Shown here: one piece after another, positions 37,498 through 47,900 of the stretch
Position numbering within the stretch: position 1 is the stretch's first letter
How the letters are laid out: each line of letters opens with the position of its first letter
Source: Leptospiraceae bacterium
GTDB taxonomy: Bacteria > Spirochaetota > Leptospiria > Leptospirales > Leptospiraceae
DNA length: 64,000 nucleotides
Reading direction: 5' to 3'
Assembly: GCA_016708435.1 (NCBI GenBank)
Contig: JADJFV010000004.1
Span: 344,092-408,091 of the forward strand
Program-made: the position numbers and the translations under genes
The notes under the pieces: generated by a model
What the model was told of the DNA's origin: nothing
Databases searched by the model: none
The model's input: the letters and a program-made list of their open reading frames with translations, nothing else

Positions 37498-38658
37498 TTA
37501 GGATTTATTGGATGTCTCTTCTAGAATTTCTAGCATAAGCATTGTCATATCATCTTGCAAGTTTCCATTACAATACTTATGAATGTTTTCATAAAGTTCG
37601 GCTAAGCACTCTTTGCCGGATATATTTTTTAACTTGTTGATAGTTTCATTGAATTGGTCTAAGCCATAAAGTTGACGATTCGAGTCGAAAACTTCAAACA
37701 TTCCATCAGAATATAAAAGAAGTATATTTCCTTTTTTTAATTTAAAAGTATAATTATTAAATGTTGCATTTGGTTTTAATGCAAGAACAGGTCCTCTTCC
37801 TGATAGATTTACAATTTCATCCCCTTCCATAGAAACAATTGGATGGTGACCAGCATAAGAATAATGTAATTCTCCTCTATGCACATAATATTTTAGATAA
37901 ACTCCAGAGAAAAAGTAGGGAGCAATGAGAGATGTAATTAATTGGTTAATAATGGATAGCCCCTCCGCCGGTGTAGTTTCTTTAGCGGAAGCAATTTTAA
38001 AGGCAAGTAGTATTATTCCAGACATGAGAGCAGCAGAAACTCCGTGTCCAGAAATATCTCCAAATAATAAATCTATCCTTTGATCAGTGTCAGATGGATA
38101 GTCTTCATAGGCAATTAAATCACCACCAATTTTATAGAAAGGTTTATAAAAACTACTAAATCGAAATAATTTTGATATGGGAAATTTATCGGTTATCAAA
38201 GAAGCTTGTGCTTTCGTAGCAATTTTCAAGTCACTATCCATTTTATTATAAAGGTCAAGGAGTTTTTCACGAGAGATTTTTATTTCTAGATGTGTTGCAA
38301 CTCGTGCATACAATTCGGCAGGATTAAACGGTTTAGTAATATAATCCACTGCACCGAGTTCAAAGCCATACACTAATTTTTCTGGATCAGTGACTGCTGT
38401 TAAAAACATGATAGGAATTTCTTTTGTTTCAGGATTTGATTTAAGAATTTTACAGACTTCAAATCCATCCATTTCAGGCATTTGAATATCTAGCAAGATT
38501 AAATCGGGAGATTTTATTTTGACAGACTCGAGTGCTTCTTTGCCGGAAACAGCAATACTAATATTATATCCTTTGTTACGAAGCATATTTCCTAATACCT
38601 GAATGTTTTTGATGGTATCGTCTACGATTAGAATTAAATGTTTTTTAGTCGATTCCAT
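37498..38658 (-). CDS. Receiver-SpoIIE (PP2C) phosphatase
   Basis: A 386-residue RsbU-like protein. The receiver ([20 protein letters not shown], phospho-Asp in [29 protein letters not shown]) is followed by a linker helix and a SpoIIE-type Ser/Thr phosphatase domain (FRFSSFYKPFYKIGGDLIAY, FGDISGHGVSAALMSGIILL, LLLYSDGMFEVFDSNRQLYG, NLQDDMTMLMLEI), with the metal-binding Asp residues in GGDL, FGDISGHG, YSDG and QDDM present. Such proteins usually control an anti-sigma/anti-anti-sigma switch; no such partner lies in this window. The ATG lacks a good ribosome site and is overlapped by a short upstream frame (38645-38701). Confidence 0.93.
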   Translation of the reverse strand: MESTKKHLILIVDDTIKNIQVLGNMLRNKGYNISIAVSGKEALESVKIKSPDLILLDIQMPEMDGFEVCKILKSNPETKEIPIMFLTAVTDPEKLVYGFELGAVDYITKPFNPAELYARVATHLEIKISREKLLDLYNKMDSDLKIATKAQASLITDKFPISKLFRFSSFYKPFYKIGGDLIAYEDYPSDTDQRIDLLFGDISGHGVSAALMSGIILLAFKIASAKETTPAEGLSIINQLITSLIAPYFFSGVYLKYYVHRGELHYSYAGHHPIVSMEGDEIVNLSGRGPVLALKPNATFNNYTFKLKKGNILLLYSDGMFEVFDSNRQLYGLDQFNETINKLKNISGKECLAELYENIHKYCNGNLQDDMTMLMLEILEETSNKS

Positions 38659-38701
38659 CGTTATTCGGTATAAAGTTTTTCATTCTTTGGAGAAAAATCA
38701 T
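38645..38701 (-). pseudogene. Relic of a kinase 5' end, forming an 18-codon uORF
   Basis: The ATG at 38701 opens MIFLQRMKNFIPNNDGID then TAA at 38645, overlapping the SpoIIE start codon in another frame. The DNA aligns with the start of the three-PAS kinase (MILQQRIKSIIPAI): aaagaat, aaaa and ttataccg segments match in register, and so does the upstream promoter region. It looks like the first codons of a lost kinase copy fused to the SpoIIE gene. It may now act as a translational leader. Confidence 0.55.
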
Positions 38702-38726
38702 TGAATTGACCAATTTGATTTATCTC

Positions 38727-38755
38727 TATCAAATCAAAGCTTTTAAACTTGTCAA
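38727..38755 (-). promoter_or_regulatory. Putative promoter of the SpoIIE/one-PAS-kinase unit
   Basis: On the minus strand, TTGACA (38755-38750), a 17-base spacer and TTGATA (38732-38727), the same arrangement as 34107-34079. The 22-base block around the -10 is identical in both copies. Confidence 0.55.
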
Positions 38756-38846
38756 ATGGAATCACCAGTAAAGCTTCAATGGAAATTCAAATTTCTAAAA
38801 AAACTAGCTCACTTACCGTTGCCAATTAGTTGTCTTTGTTTGAAAG

Positions 38847-38894
38847 ATACTGTCTAGAATACTGTCAAAGATACTGTGAAGAATACTGTTAGTT
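38847..38894. repeat. Four 12-bp 'atactgt' repeats
   Basis: atactgt begins at 38847, 38859, 38871 and 38883, an exact 12-base period, with variable centres (ctaga, caaag, gaaga, tagtt). It lies about 92-140 bases upstream of the TTGACA of the SpoIIE unit. The period is close to one helical turn, so a protein array on one face is possible. It is too short and lacks spacers for a CRISPR. Confidence 0.75.
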
Positions 38895-38949
38895 TTTTTA
38901 GAGTATCTTTGATGCATCGTCTATCGCCACTCAAGTTGAGGAAGCTTTC

Positions 38950-39190
38950 AAAGAATACCACCGATGCATACCGATAAAAAAAGATATGGATTCAAACTAA
39001 GTGTCACCCACCCATCGCTCTTGCTCTTAAGAAACCGAGCTATTGTCTGGGATATCTAATGATTGATGTCCCAGACAGAAAACGAAACTCAATGCTTCTC
39101 TCTAAGGGTCGAAACATATTGGGAATGACAATCTATCGTATCTTTTATCGGTGCTCTCGGTGCTCATCGGTGGTAATCAGTTTCTTGTTA
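38950..39190. repeat. Composite intergenic repeat, copy 3
   Basis: It contains accaccgatgcataccgat (38957 on), a 9-bp perfect hairpin tgtctggga (39044-39052) / tcccagaca (39069-39077), gggaatgacaatctatcg (39119 on) and cggtgctcatcggtggtaat (39158 on). These blocks match parts of the repeats at 7893, 19020 and 51148. No gene is evident between 38702 and 39217. Confidence 0.65.
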
Positions 39191-39217
39191 TTTAGAGCAA
39201 GCATTGGTGATGTCACT

Positions 39218-40792
39218 CTACAGCTTAGCGGAATCTTTCATTACCCCCATCATGCTGTTATATCCTAGAATTACAGTAGCCGCAGCGAAGCCACCCATAA
39301 GAGCGCCAGAGATTCCAGGTGAACAAGCATCAGCCCCAGTGATAAAAAGATTTTCGATTGGAGTCTTGACGCCCATCCAGTCTTTCGTATAACGTTCCGG
39401 TGTGCAGGGGATTCCGTATATCGTTCCTGCTTTGTGGTCTGTAAAGTATTCATTGGTCAGAGGAGTAGAGAGTTCTTTAAATGCTACCATATCTTTGTAA
39501 CCGGGGAAGCGCTCTTCCATGAAGTTAAGCATACCTTCTGTTATCCTCTCCTTTAATTCTTTGTATTCAGAGCCACGATTTTTCCATTCTCCATTCTTCC
39601 ATTTGGCAAAGGGAGCATAGTTTACAAAGCTTATGACTTCCCCTGTGAAGGATTCTGCTTTCGGATCTTTGAGAGAAGGGAAGGACGCATAACAAGCAGT
39701 AGGCTTACCTAGAAGTAGATTGTCTTTTTCTGCAAAATTCTTTTCGTGATCGATAGAATTGTAAATCCAGTAATTTTCTCCTTTGAATCCTAGTTTTGCG
39801 GGATCGTCTTTAAATCCCAAGTAGAGGGTAACACTACTTGCCCCCGTTACAAAATTGGAAATACTATCTCGATTGGGAAGATCAATATTTTTAGGAATGA
39901 GTTTTGTATAAGTGTTATATACTCCTGCATCTGAGACAATCACGGGTGCAAAGAATTCTTTGTCGAGAATGCTTTTTCCCTTTGTTTGTTTGACTTTTAC
40001 ACCTATTGCTTTTCCGTTTTCTAGAATGACTTCTGTCACTTCACTGAATATATGCATTTCACCGCCGTTCTTTTCAATGATAGGCTTCACGCTTTCGGCT
40101 ATCGTTCCTGAACCGCCTACGGGATAGTAGCCGCCACGCAGATAATGAACCACGAGTCCAGCGTGCATATAGAATGCGCTTTCAGAAGGAGGAAGACCAT
40201 AATCACCCCATTGAGACACAAGCACTGCTTTTAATACCGGGTCTTTGAAGTTTGTGTCCATATATTCTTTGGTGGTGAGCATGGGACTTTTTGCTCCGAT
40301 TAATTTAAAGCTACTGGATTCTGAATTTAGAAGAGCAGGCTTTGCTTTGAGCGTAAACTGACGAGTAGCCCAATTCGAAAAAGATTTTACATCGGAAAAA
40401 TAATTTTCAATAGCTACTTTCTCGGATGGGAAGGTTTCAATTAAATCAGAACGAAATTTTTCTTCCGTGCTATACTGATCGAATGTGATTTCGGGATACA
40501 TAAACCTTTCAAATGGATCGTTCATTTTTTTCCAATCTACATTTCCTTCCGTTACAATATCAAAAAGTTTGCGGAGCATTTCTTCTTTGCCCATGTCGCC
40601 TACATAGTGTATACCTACATCCCAGAGATATTTTCCTTCTCGCTTAAATGTATGTGTAAAACCGCCTAGCTTAAAATGTTTTTCTAAAACTAAAACTTTT
40701 TTGTTTTTGAGCCTTGCTAGAATGCTAGCAGTAGTAAGAGCACCCATTCCGGAACCGATTATAATTGCATCAAAATGATTTTCTTTTTCCAT
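39218..40792 (-). CDS. FAD-dependent oxidoreductase, RetSat/CrtI-like
   Basis: A 524-residue flavoprotein with a dinucleotide-binding N-terminus (AIIIGSGMGALTTASILARL, then VLVLEKHFKLGGFTHTFKRE) and a C-terminal FAD/substrate motif (NLFITGADACSPGISGALMG). This pattern fits the phytoene-desaturase / retinol-saturase group, which reduces or desaturates C=C bonds in isoprenoids or lipids. Motifs typical of RetSat-like members (VGIHYVGDMGKEEMLRKLFD; GGYYPVGGSGTIAESVKPII) are present. Substrate unknown. It is divergent from a TetR regulator across an 82-base gap with a perfect inverted repeat, so that regulator probably controls it. Confidence 0.9.
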   Translation of the reverse strand: MEKENHFDAIIIGSGMGALTTASILARLKNKKVLVLEKHFKLGGFTHTFKREGKYLWDVGIHYVGDMGKEEMLRKLFDIVTEGNVDWKKMNDPFERFMYPEITFDQYSTEEKFRSDLIETFPSEKVAIENYFSDVKSFSNWATRQFTLKAKPALLNSESSSFKLIGAKSPMLTTKEYMDTNFKDPVLKAVLVSQWGDYGLPPSESAFYMHAGLVVHYLRGGYYPVGGSGTIAESVKPIIEKNGGEMHIFSEVTEVILENGKAIGVKVKQTKGKSILDKEFFAPVIVSDAGVYNTYTKLIPKNIDLPNRDSISNFVTGASSVTLYLGFKDDPAKLGFKGENYWIYNSIDHEKNFAEKDNLLLGKPTACYASFPSLKDPKAESFTGEVISFVNYAPFAKWKNGEWKNRGSEYKELKERITEGMLNFMEERFPGYKDMVAFKELSTPLTNEYFTDHKAGTIYGIPCTPERYTKDWMGVKTPIENLFITGADACSPGISGALMGGFAAATVILGYNSMMGVMKDSAKL

Positions 40793-40821
40793 TGACTTTT
40801 TCTTATCCTTGTGAAATCTAG

Positions 40822-40869
40822 TTTAATGTTGACAATGTAAATATTTATGTTACTCTTGTCAACATTAAA
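40822..40869. promoter_or_regulatory. Symmetric operator with divergent promoters
   Basis: A perfect 14-bp inverted repeat, tttaatgttgacaa (40822-40835) and ttgtcaacattaaa (40856-40869), with a 20-base spacer. Each arm holds a TTGACA -35 box. On + it is at 40829-40834 with TACTCT at 40851-40856 (16-base spacer). On - it is at 40862-40857 with TACATT at 40839-40834 (17-base spacer). A TetR dimer bound here would block both promoters, giving autoregulation and control of the oxidoreductase. Confidence 0.8.
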
Positions 40870-40874
40870 ACATT

Positions 40875-41486
40875 ATGAAAAAAACAAAATCCATTTCTTC
40901 TTATCATCACGGCGATTTAAAGAAAGCACTGATTGATTCAGGTGTAGAAATACTGAGTGAAAAAGGAATCAAGAATCTAAGCTTGCGAGAAGCAGCCAGG
41001 CGTGCAGGAGTAAGTCATACGGCTCCCTATCGACATTTTGAAGACAAAGATGCACTTCTCGCCGCCATTGCTGAAGAAGGTTTTCTTAGGCTTATTCAAA
41101 AACTAGAAGCAGGCATTGCCAAATATCCGAATAATCCACTCCAGAGACATTATGCAATTGGAGAAGCATACGTTCAATTTGCTGTCGAAAATCCAAATCA
41201 CCTACAGGTTATGTTTGGCAATGTATTAGAGGATTACAAGAAGTATGCGAGCCTCAAAAAAGTTTCTGAAAAATCATTTGGTCTCTTAGTTGAAACTATT
41301 AAGGACTGTCAAAAAGCAGGCATCGTAAAAAAAGCAAATGCAATTCAACTCGCTTTAGTTGCCTGGTCGGCAATTCACGGTTTGTCGCTATTAACAATCG
41401 AGAAGAGAAACAAATGGATTTCAGAAAACAACTCCCGTATTATTAAAATTTTGGGAGATGTTTTATTTAATGGAATGAGGGCTTGA
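40875..41486 (+). CDS. TetR/AcrR-family transcriptional regulator
   Basis: A 203-residue protein. The N-terminal helix-turn-helix is clear: HGDLKKALIDSGVEILSEKG, then LREAARRAGVSHTAPYRHFE and DKDALLAAIAEEGF, the standard TetR signature. The C-terminal helical ligand domain (about 85-200) looks like the WHG/TetR_C_33 type (AIGEAYVQFAVENPNHLQVM, LVAWSAIHGLSLL). It is probably a repressor of itself and the divergent oxidoreductase through the inverted repeat only 6 bases before its ATG. The inducer may be a lipid or isoprenoid, which is inference from the target gene. Confidence 0.93.
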   Translation: MKKTKSISSYHHGDLKKALIDSGVEILSEKGIKNLSLREAARRAGVSHTAPYRHFEDKDALLAAIAEEGFLRLIQKLEAGIAKYPNNPLQRHYAIGEAYVQFAVENPNHLQVMFGNVLEDYKKYASLKKVSEKSFGLLVETIKDCQKAGIVKKANAIQLALVAWSAIHGLSLLTIEKRNKWISENNSRIIKILGDVLFNGMRA

Positions 41487-41490
41487 GTAT

Positions 41491-41973
41491 TTATTCTTCT
41501 TTTGAAATCAAGGGAACTGTCCAGAGATCGTGCAAATTACATTTAGCAAAAACTTTTACTGTTTCTGGATTATGCTCTTTTTGGTTGAGCGTAAGTATAG
41601 CAATTGGGTTGTTGCCTCGTTCAAAGTGTTTGATGTCAATGTCCGCTTTATGCTCGTCCATTAGTCCAATGATTTCAATATAATGCCTTTCGGAAAATTT
41701 CCGACCAAGGACTTTTACCTTTACATTGTCTTTGGATTTTGATTTTTCAAAAACAATTTCAGGCAAATGGTCATTAGCTATTTGAGCCCACTCTGCCGGT
41801 TTATCTTTTGTGTATTCCTTTTGGGGAGATATTGACCTACTTGCTGGATCTAAGTTTAGCTGTCTATTCTCATTGTCTGCTCTATCTTCGCTCTCTCCCG
41901 TGCAGTAAAAGGAGTTAACCAGTATTACCCAAAACATGAGAGAAAGTTTTAAAAATTTGATTTGACTATTCAT
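41491..41973 (-). CDS. Superoxide-reductase-like (desulfoferrodoxin-fold) lipoprotein
   Basis: A 160-residue protein with a signal peptide (FLKLSLMFWVILVNSFY) and lipid Cys at residue 24. The mature domain resembles class II superoxide reductase (neelaredoxin): NDHLPEIVFE for the first His, SERHYIEIIGLMDE for the HYIE block, and FAKCNLHDLWTVPL for the C-x2-H ligands at the end. In the usual family an extra His sits a few residues before HYIE (HPxxxxH); here that place reads KFSERH, so one ligand seems missing. It could be a lipid-anchored superoxide reductase or a redox-dead relative. Its ATG overlaps the end of the giant lipoprotein gene by 8 bases. Confidence 0.6.
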   Translation of the reverse strand: MNSQIKFLKLSLMFWVILVNSFYCTGESEDRADNENRQLNLDPASRSISPQKEYTKDKPAEWAQIANDHLPEIVFEKSKSKDNVKVKVLGRKFSERHYIEIIGLMDEHKADIDIKHFERGNNPIAILTLNQKEHNPETVKVFAKCNLHDLWTVPLISKEE

Positions 41974-44900
41974 GATTTAGCTCTCCAAAAAATCTTCTGA
42001 ATGTAAAGAAAGCTAGAATTCCCAATATCAAAAATCCCAAACCAATCGAATACTGTGCATTATTCCCTTGATTTATGTAGGCTAGCATAGTATTGATAGA
42101 CTCAATAGCAAATACTACTGGAGCCTCATTTTGTTGTCTATGCACCCGAACAGGAATACTATTTTTTCCTACGCTGAGATACAAGTAATAGATAGATCCA
42201 CTTTGAAGGGAAACGTGAGAATACACTTCCGTAATCGATGTTCCTGCTCCAAAACCGTCCCCGCCTATTTGAGAAAAATCTCCTACACTAGAAGGGTTTG
42301 CTAGATTTGTTCTCCATACTTCGATTCCTGTGGTAGCATTATCAAAACCTACATAAAGATAATCTCCATTTGCACTGAGCATAGTAACTTTTGTGTTATT
42401 CGCATCACCGAGGTTTGTTTTACCTGTTGTCCCATTTTGTGCGACTAACGACCAATCATCCGCATCGCATTCAGTAGCTGATCCACTAAGATTGGGAACA
42501 CATTTCCATAACTGAGGAATTTCTGCTCCAAGTGGACAAACCTTATCATTTTTATTTGTTGTCCCACAAGAAGCATTAAATCCACAATTATTATTGGAAT
42601 CACCACCAGTGGCAGTTCCATCATCCCAAAGTGCTTGCGTGCATGCATTTCGAATGAAGTAAAAATTGTTTTTGTATGTTTCCATATTTGGAATTGGTTT
42701 TTGTGCTGGGATTAAATCGGTAATAGCCTCGAGTCCAATTGTAAAATACTTTTTGTAATCGACTGAGCTTGGAGTAATGTCAACCCAATCAGGACAACCG
42801 CCTGCGGACGTACATCCAGCAGGATTATTATTAATAGATCGAACAATTCCACCTGTCTGTTCACATACTCCGGCAGAGTAAGTGCTTCCTTCAATACAAA
42901 CTGGAGAGGATGCTTTATTATAAGAAATGGATCCCGAATTTGCAAAGTAAAGACGATCATTAAAGGAATTAAAAATCCCACCCATAATATCTGCTTGTGC
43001 CGGTTTAGTTGCGTGGAGTCTTCCAACCCCTGACATATAACGCATATTCAAATAGGCATTAGTCGAATTATTACAAGTAACCTCATTTGTAAGAGATCCT
43101 ATTGTAACGGCAAATGGTCTGTTAGTCCCATCTCCAGGAACACTCCAATACACTTTACCATTAAACACGTGAATGGATTCTGTTACTTGGTTTTGTGTTA
43201 CATTAGATCTCCAAGTTGCATTACAAGTTGGATCATAATTGTCAAACACCCAACTTGCATCTATGTAATTAAAGTTTAGAACTGAATCTAAGTCAGGTGT
43301 AAAATACAGATAATCATTATTACCCGCCGTATTTGCACCGGTTATAAATAAATACTCCGTTCCTCCAAAAGTTCCAGTAGCAAATAAGCCCCTACCGTTT
43401 TCATCGTTAGGTCCACATCCTACCGCAGAGGAATTATCTGCCGTACAACCTGTATAACCAATACTAGCAAATGGTGCTGATGCTGTGCTACCTGACGTTC
43501 TAGAGCCTGTAGAATCTTTTAATAATTCAAAGGTTAGGTTCTCAGGAGAAGAGTCATCCGCCTCGAACCGAGTTGCTCCATTTCCTTTTTGGTTGGGTCC
43601 TATGTAAATTTTATTTTGGTATTTGTTCAAATATCCAAATGTAGTTCCATCTCCAAACGGATCTGTGACAACAGGACCGTCAACGAAATTATGCGGAGTA
43701 GTTCCACATCCAGTAAAACTTGCTCTATCTTTTGGACTTGCTTGTAAATTTTCTGCTGTAGACTGAATTGCACTCCAAGCCGAATCATTAAATCCATCGC
43801 TATCAATTGCGTTAGCCGCTACAAGTGTATAAATACTTCCATTCTGATTTAGAGAATGCGTAATACAAACTTTTGAACTACTAGCTGTTTGACCTCCACA
43901 CACTGTTCCATCTAAAATCTTTGCCTGTGACATGCTGCCAACTTCTGTGCCACTTACGATACCTTTTATCACATAACGTTTGTTGCACTCTGTTGTTGTA
44001 TTACATTCAGCAGAGCCAGATACATTCATTCCAGAATTTACTGGCTTCGAAAATGTTACCACAAGAGAAGTCAGGGATGAGCAGGTAACACTTGTTACTC
44101 GTAATTTTTCTTGACCAATAAAGTTTGCATTGTTAGGACAGGTAATAGTATAAGAAGGATAATCTTTATGATGTATATTGTTCTTATTTGCTAAGACTGT
44201 ATAGCTTGTTCCACTTGTTTGATTAGATGTAGTGAAATCATAGGTTTTATCATCGACTTTCACAATGGCAGAAAATGTTAAATTGGCAGCAGATGAGAAA
44301 TTTGAATTGTCATTACAATTTCCAGTAACTGCGCTTGATAATGCTATTTTATAATTTCCAAGTGTAGTTGCTTCTGCATTATTAACATTCTCGTTATATA
44401 CAACACGGATTGTAGTAGCGCTAGTAGAAGAAGCAGAGCTTATAGAAGGTGCTTGCACGCTAAAGTTTCCACTGATTGGATTTACTGATGGAATATTTAC
44501 AGATGTATTTGGGACTGTAGCTGTGTCGGTTATCGTTCCAACAATTGTAATATAGTCTCCAACTGCAACCGTAGGACTCCCTGTGCCTGCAAACGTAAGA
44601 GTGAGTATATCGCCCGGACCATTCCAAGTTGCGGAAGTTACATTACCCCAGACATGCGAATTAGAAAGATTTAAGATACTGGCAATATTTCCAGAATTAA
44701 TTGTAGGCTTGTTTGTGCTTTCTGAAAATGTAATCACTAAAGTATCATCATTGTCTACACTAGCAGATGCGATTGTATTCTCTGCTGCTACTGCGGTTAG
44801 AATAACAGGAGGAGCTTTGTCGTTAGTTACAGATGTTAAAATGGCAACCGTTGCTAACTCTGTGCCATTGCCCATCCACCTTCCTGTATTTTGTGAGAAA

Positions 44901-47900
44901 CTAATCGATTTTAGGTCAGTTCCTGAAAGTGTGAAGTCATCTGTAAAAATTGTGACAACAGAATCATTTGGAGTTCCTGTATCATTATTGGGAGAAGCAT
45001 TGAGTCCTGTTCCACTTGTGGCGGTATCCACTTTGATTGCAGCAATGCCCCCAACGGTAAAACGAGAAGCATCGGCGTCGTCTATCGTTGCATCATTTAC
45101 ATTAATCGAAAATGTAATCTTTGCTTGATCGATCTTTCCATTTTTATTTGTATCATATAAGTCGATACTGCTAATGGTTGGCCCGCCAGTTACTACTATT
45201 GCTCTAACGGTCGGATTACCATTATTATTCGCTGCATCAAAAATTCCAGAGGTCGCTACGATAGTATCTGTGTTATCCGCTGGCATTAAGGCTGAATTTG
45301 AATTTACGCTTACAACCAAATCAGTTCCGCAAGTATCCGCACCCATGCTAACCAAACTAGAAGCATTATTCCCACTCACATTATTATAAATAAAATCAGC
45401 CGATCCTAATTCCCCTCCCGCTCCACAAGCAGGCATTCCAGTTGCCGTCCATATCGGTTCAGAGAAGGTTAGTGTTATTAAAGTTGTCCCAGTTTGTCCG
45501 TTTGCTGAGACTAATACTGGTTTTGCTCTATCTGCTTCTATTACGGTTGCAGTATAGATTCTACCAATTGTTTTGCTGCCAGCAGTTATAAGATTGGGGG
45601 TCGCTGTCGTTGTTAAATTTGGCTTTGCGTCTGTATCGCTTATCGCTCCTTCGTTAAACCTTAAATAAATTATCGAATCATTTAAAGAATCTGCTTCTGG
45701 TGCAGCAGAGCCATGCGCTAAGACTACTCCTGAGTAACCGGTAACTAACCAATTAGTTTGAGCAGTTCCAAGGCTATTCAAAGCATATCCAGGAAATGTT
45801 GAATCATTTACAGCTTCTGAGAAGGTTAGCTTGTAATGATCAATCTTACCGTCGTTATCCGCATCCATTGTTTCGGCGGAAGCAATTCCTACATCATCAT
45901 CTGTTATAGTAAGAGTATGAGCAGTCGTTCCTCCTAGCGTTGCATTCGAAGGTGCGGATAAAGTTAATTGAATCGTTTCATTGCCTTCATACTCTAAGTC
46001 TTGTAATACCGGAATATTTATATTTTGCGCTATCACACCTGCGCTAAAAGTTACTGTCACCGGAGAGCCAAGAGAAGTATAGTCTGTTCCAGAAGTTGCT
46101 GTTCCACCTGAATCAGAAACTGATACTGTAACTGTCTGCCCGGAAGCCTCGGAAAGAGTTATTTCTACAGTTCGAGTGGTGGAAGATTCATCTCCCGAAG
46201 AAGAAGTCGCAGCGGAAAATTGAACGGTTGGTAGCGGATCATCGTTGTTAATCGTATATGTATGAGAAGTGGTAGCACCTAGGGTTGCGTTCGCGGGATT
46301 TGAAATTCCTAGAATAATTGTTTCATCCGCTTCTCTTAGCGCATCATCTACAACTGTTATTGTAATGTCCTTCGAAGTCTCTCCCTGTGCAAAAGTTAAG
46401 GTTCCATTTGCAAGAGTATAATCTGTTCCAGCCCCTGTTGCAGTTCCTCCAGTTACAGTATAATTTACAGTAACAGATAATGCGGATACTGCTGATAAAA
46501 TCACAGGTATTGTTACAGTTGTTGTTGTCTCTGTTGCGGAAGACGTTGCAGCAGAAAAGGAAACTGCGGGTGTAGTAGTATTTATTACTATAGCTTTGTT
46601 TGCGGCTAATGAATTTAATCCACCCATGGCGGCTAATGTTAATGTTGCGTTATTGTTCGCACTATCTCGAATCGTTCCACCGTTAAGTGTAAGAGCTGCT
46701 GTAGATTGGTAATCTAAATCTGCACTAGTATGTCCGGAGGCTACTGTATAAGTGAATGTTAATGTATTGCTTCCACTTCCACTTGCATAATTTATTACTG
46801 CGTCAGATCCACCTGTTTCGAGAGTTAATTGAGGTGTGCCTGTGACTGTAACAGATTTACTAAATGATACCTGAATCGAAATACTTTGTCCAATCCCATA
46901 CATTCCGTTCCCTGTAGAGGAAGTTACATCTGTCACAGTTGGGAAAACTGCATCTATTACAAGGGCTTTGTTTGCACCAAGAGAATTTGCCGCTCCTGGT
47001 GTGGCTAATGTTAATATTGCGTCATTGCCAACCGTGTCTTTAATTGTCCCTGAGTTTAACGCTAAAGCTGTTGTAGATTGATAATCTAAATCGCCAGAGG
47101 CATGTCCTGTTCCGATAGTATAGGTAAAGGATAATGTAGATGTGCCGCTACCAGAAGCATAGTTTACAATTGCATCTGTAGTTCCTGTTTCGAGTGTAAT
47201 CTGGGGAGTTCCTGTTACTGTTACAGCTTCGCTAAAGCTAACTAGGATTGAAATTACTTGTCCAACTCCATAAGTCCCGTCTGCTGTGGATGAAGTAACA
47301 CCGGTTATGCTCGGAGAAGATGTGTCGATTACGATAGCCTTATTTGAACTTAGGGAATTAGCTGCTGATGGTGAGGCTAATGTTAATATTGCGTCATTAC
47401 CAGCACTATCCTTAACTGTTCCTCCGTTTAATGCTAGGGCTGTTGTCGATTGATAGTCTAAGTCATTGGACGTTTGCCCAGCTCCAATTGTATATGTAAA
47501 GGTTAATGCCGATGTGCCGCTACCGGATACATAATCAACAATAGCATCTGTAGTGCCGGTTTCTAAAGTAATTTGGGGAGTTCCTGTTACGGTAACATTT
47601 TCTGAAAAATTTATCTGAATCGAAATCGTTTGTGCTACTTTGTAAGTTCCATTTGCGGTAGAGGAATTTACACTTGTAATTGTTGGAGAGGTTGCATCTA
47701 TGATAATTGCTTTGTTTGCTCCGAGAGAATTTGCTGTTGCGGGAGCGGCTAATGTCAACGTAGAAGCATTGCTGGCAGCGTCGCTTATTGTTCCTCCGTT
47801 TAAGGCAAGTGAGGTCGTGTTTACATAGTCCAAATCACTCGATGCATTGCCTACGACAACTGTGTAGGTAAAGGTTAATGATGATGTGCCGGTTCCACTT

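Noticed and set aside
38847..38894. Short regular repeats as a CRISPR array
   Set aside because: The period is only 12 bases with no unique spacers and no cas genes nearby.
44583..45128. 181-codon plus-strand frame inside the giant lipoprotein gene
   Set aside because: It is antisense to clear Ig-like/Asp-rich coding sequence and its composition is the complement of Thr/Ser/Val-rich repeats.
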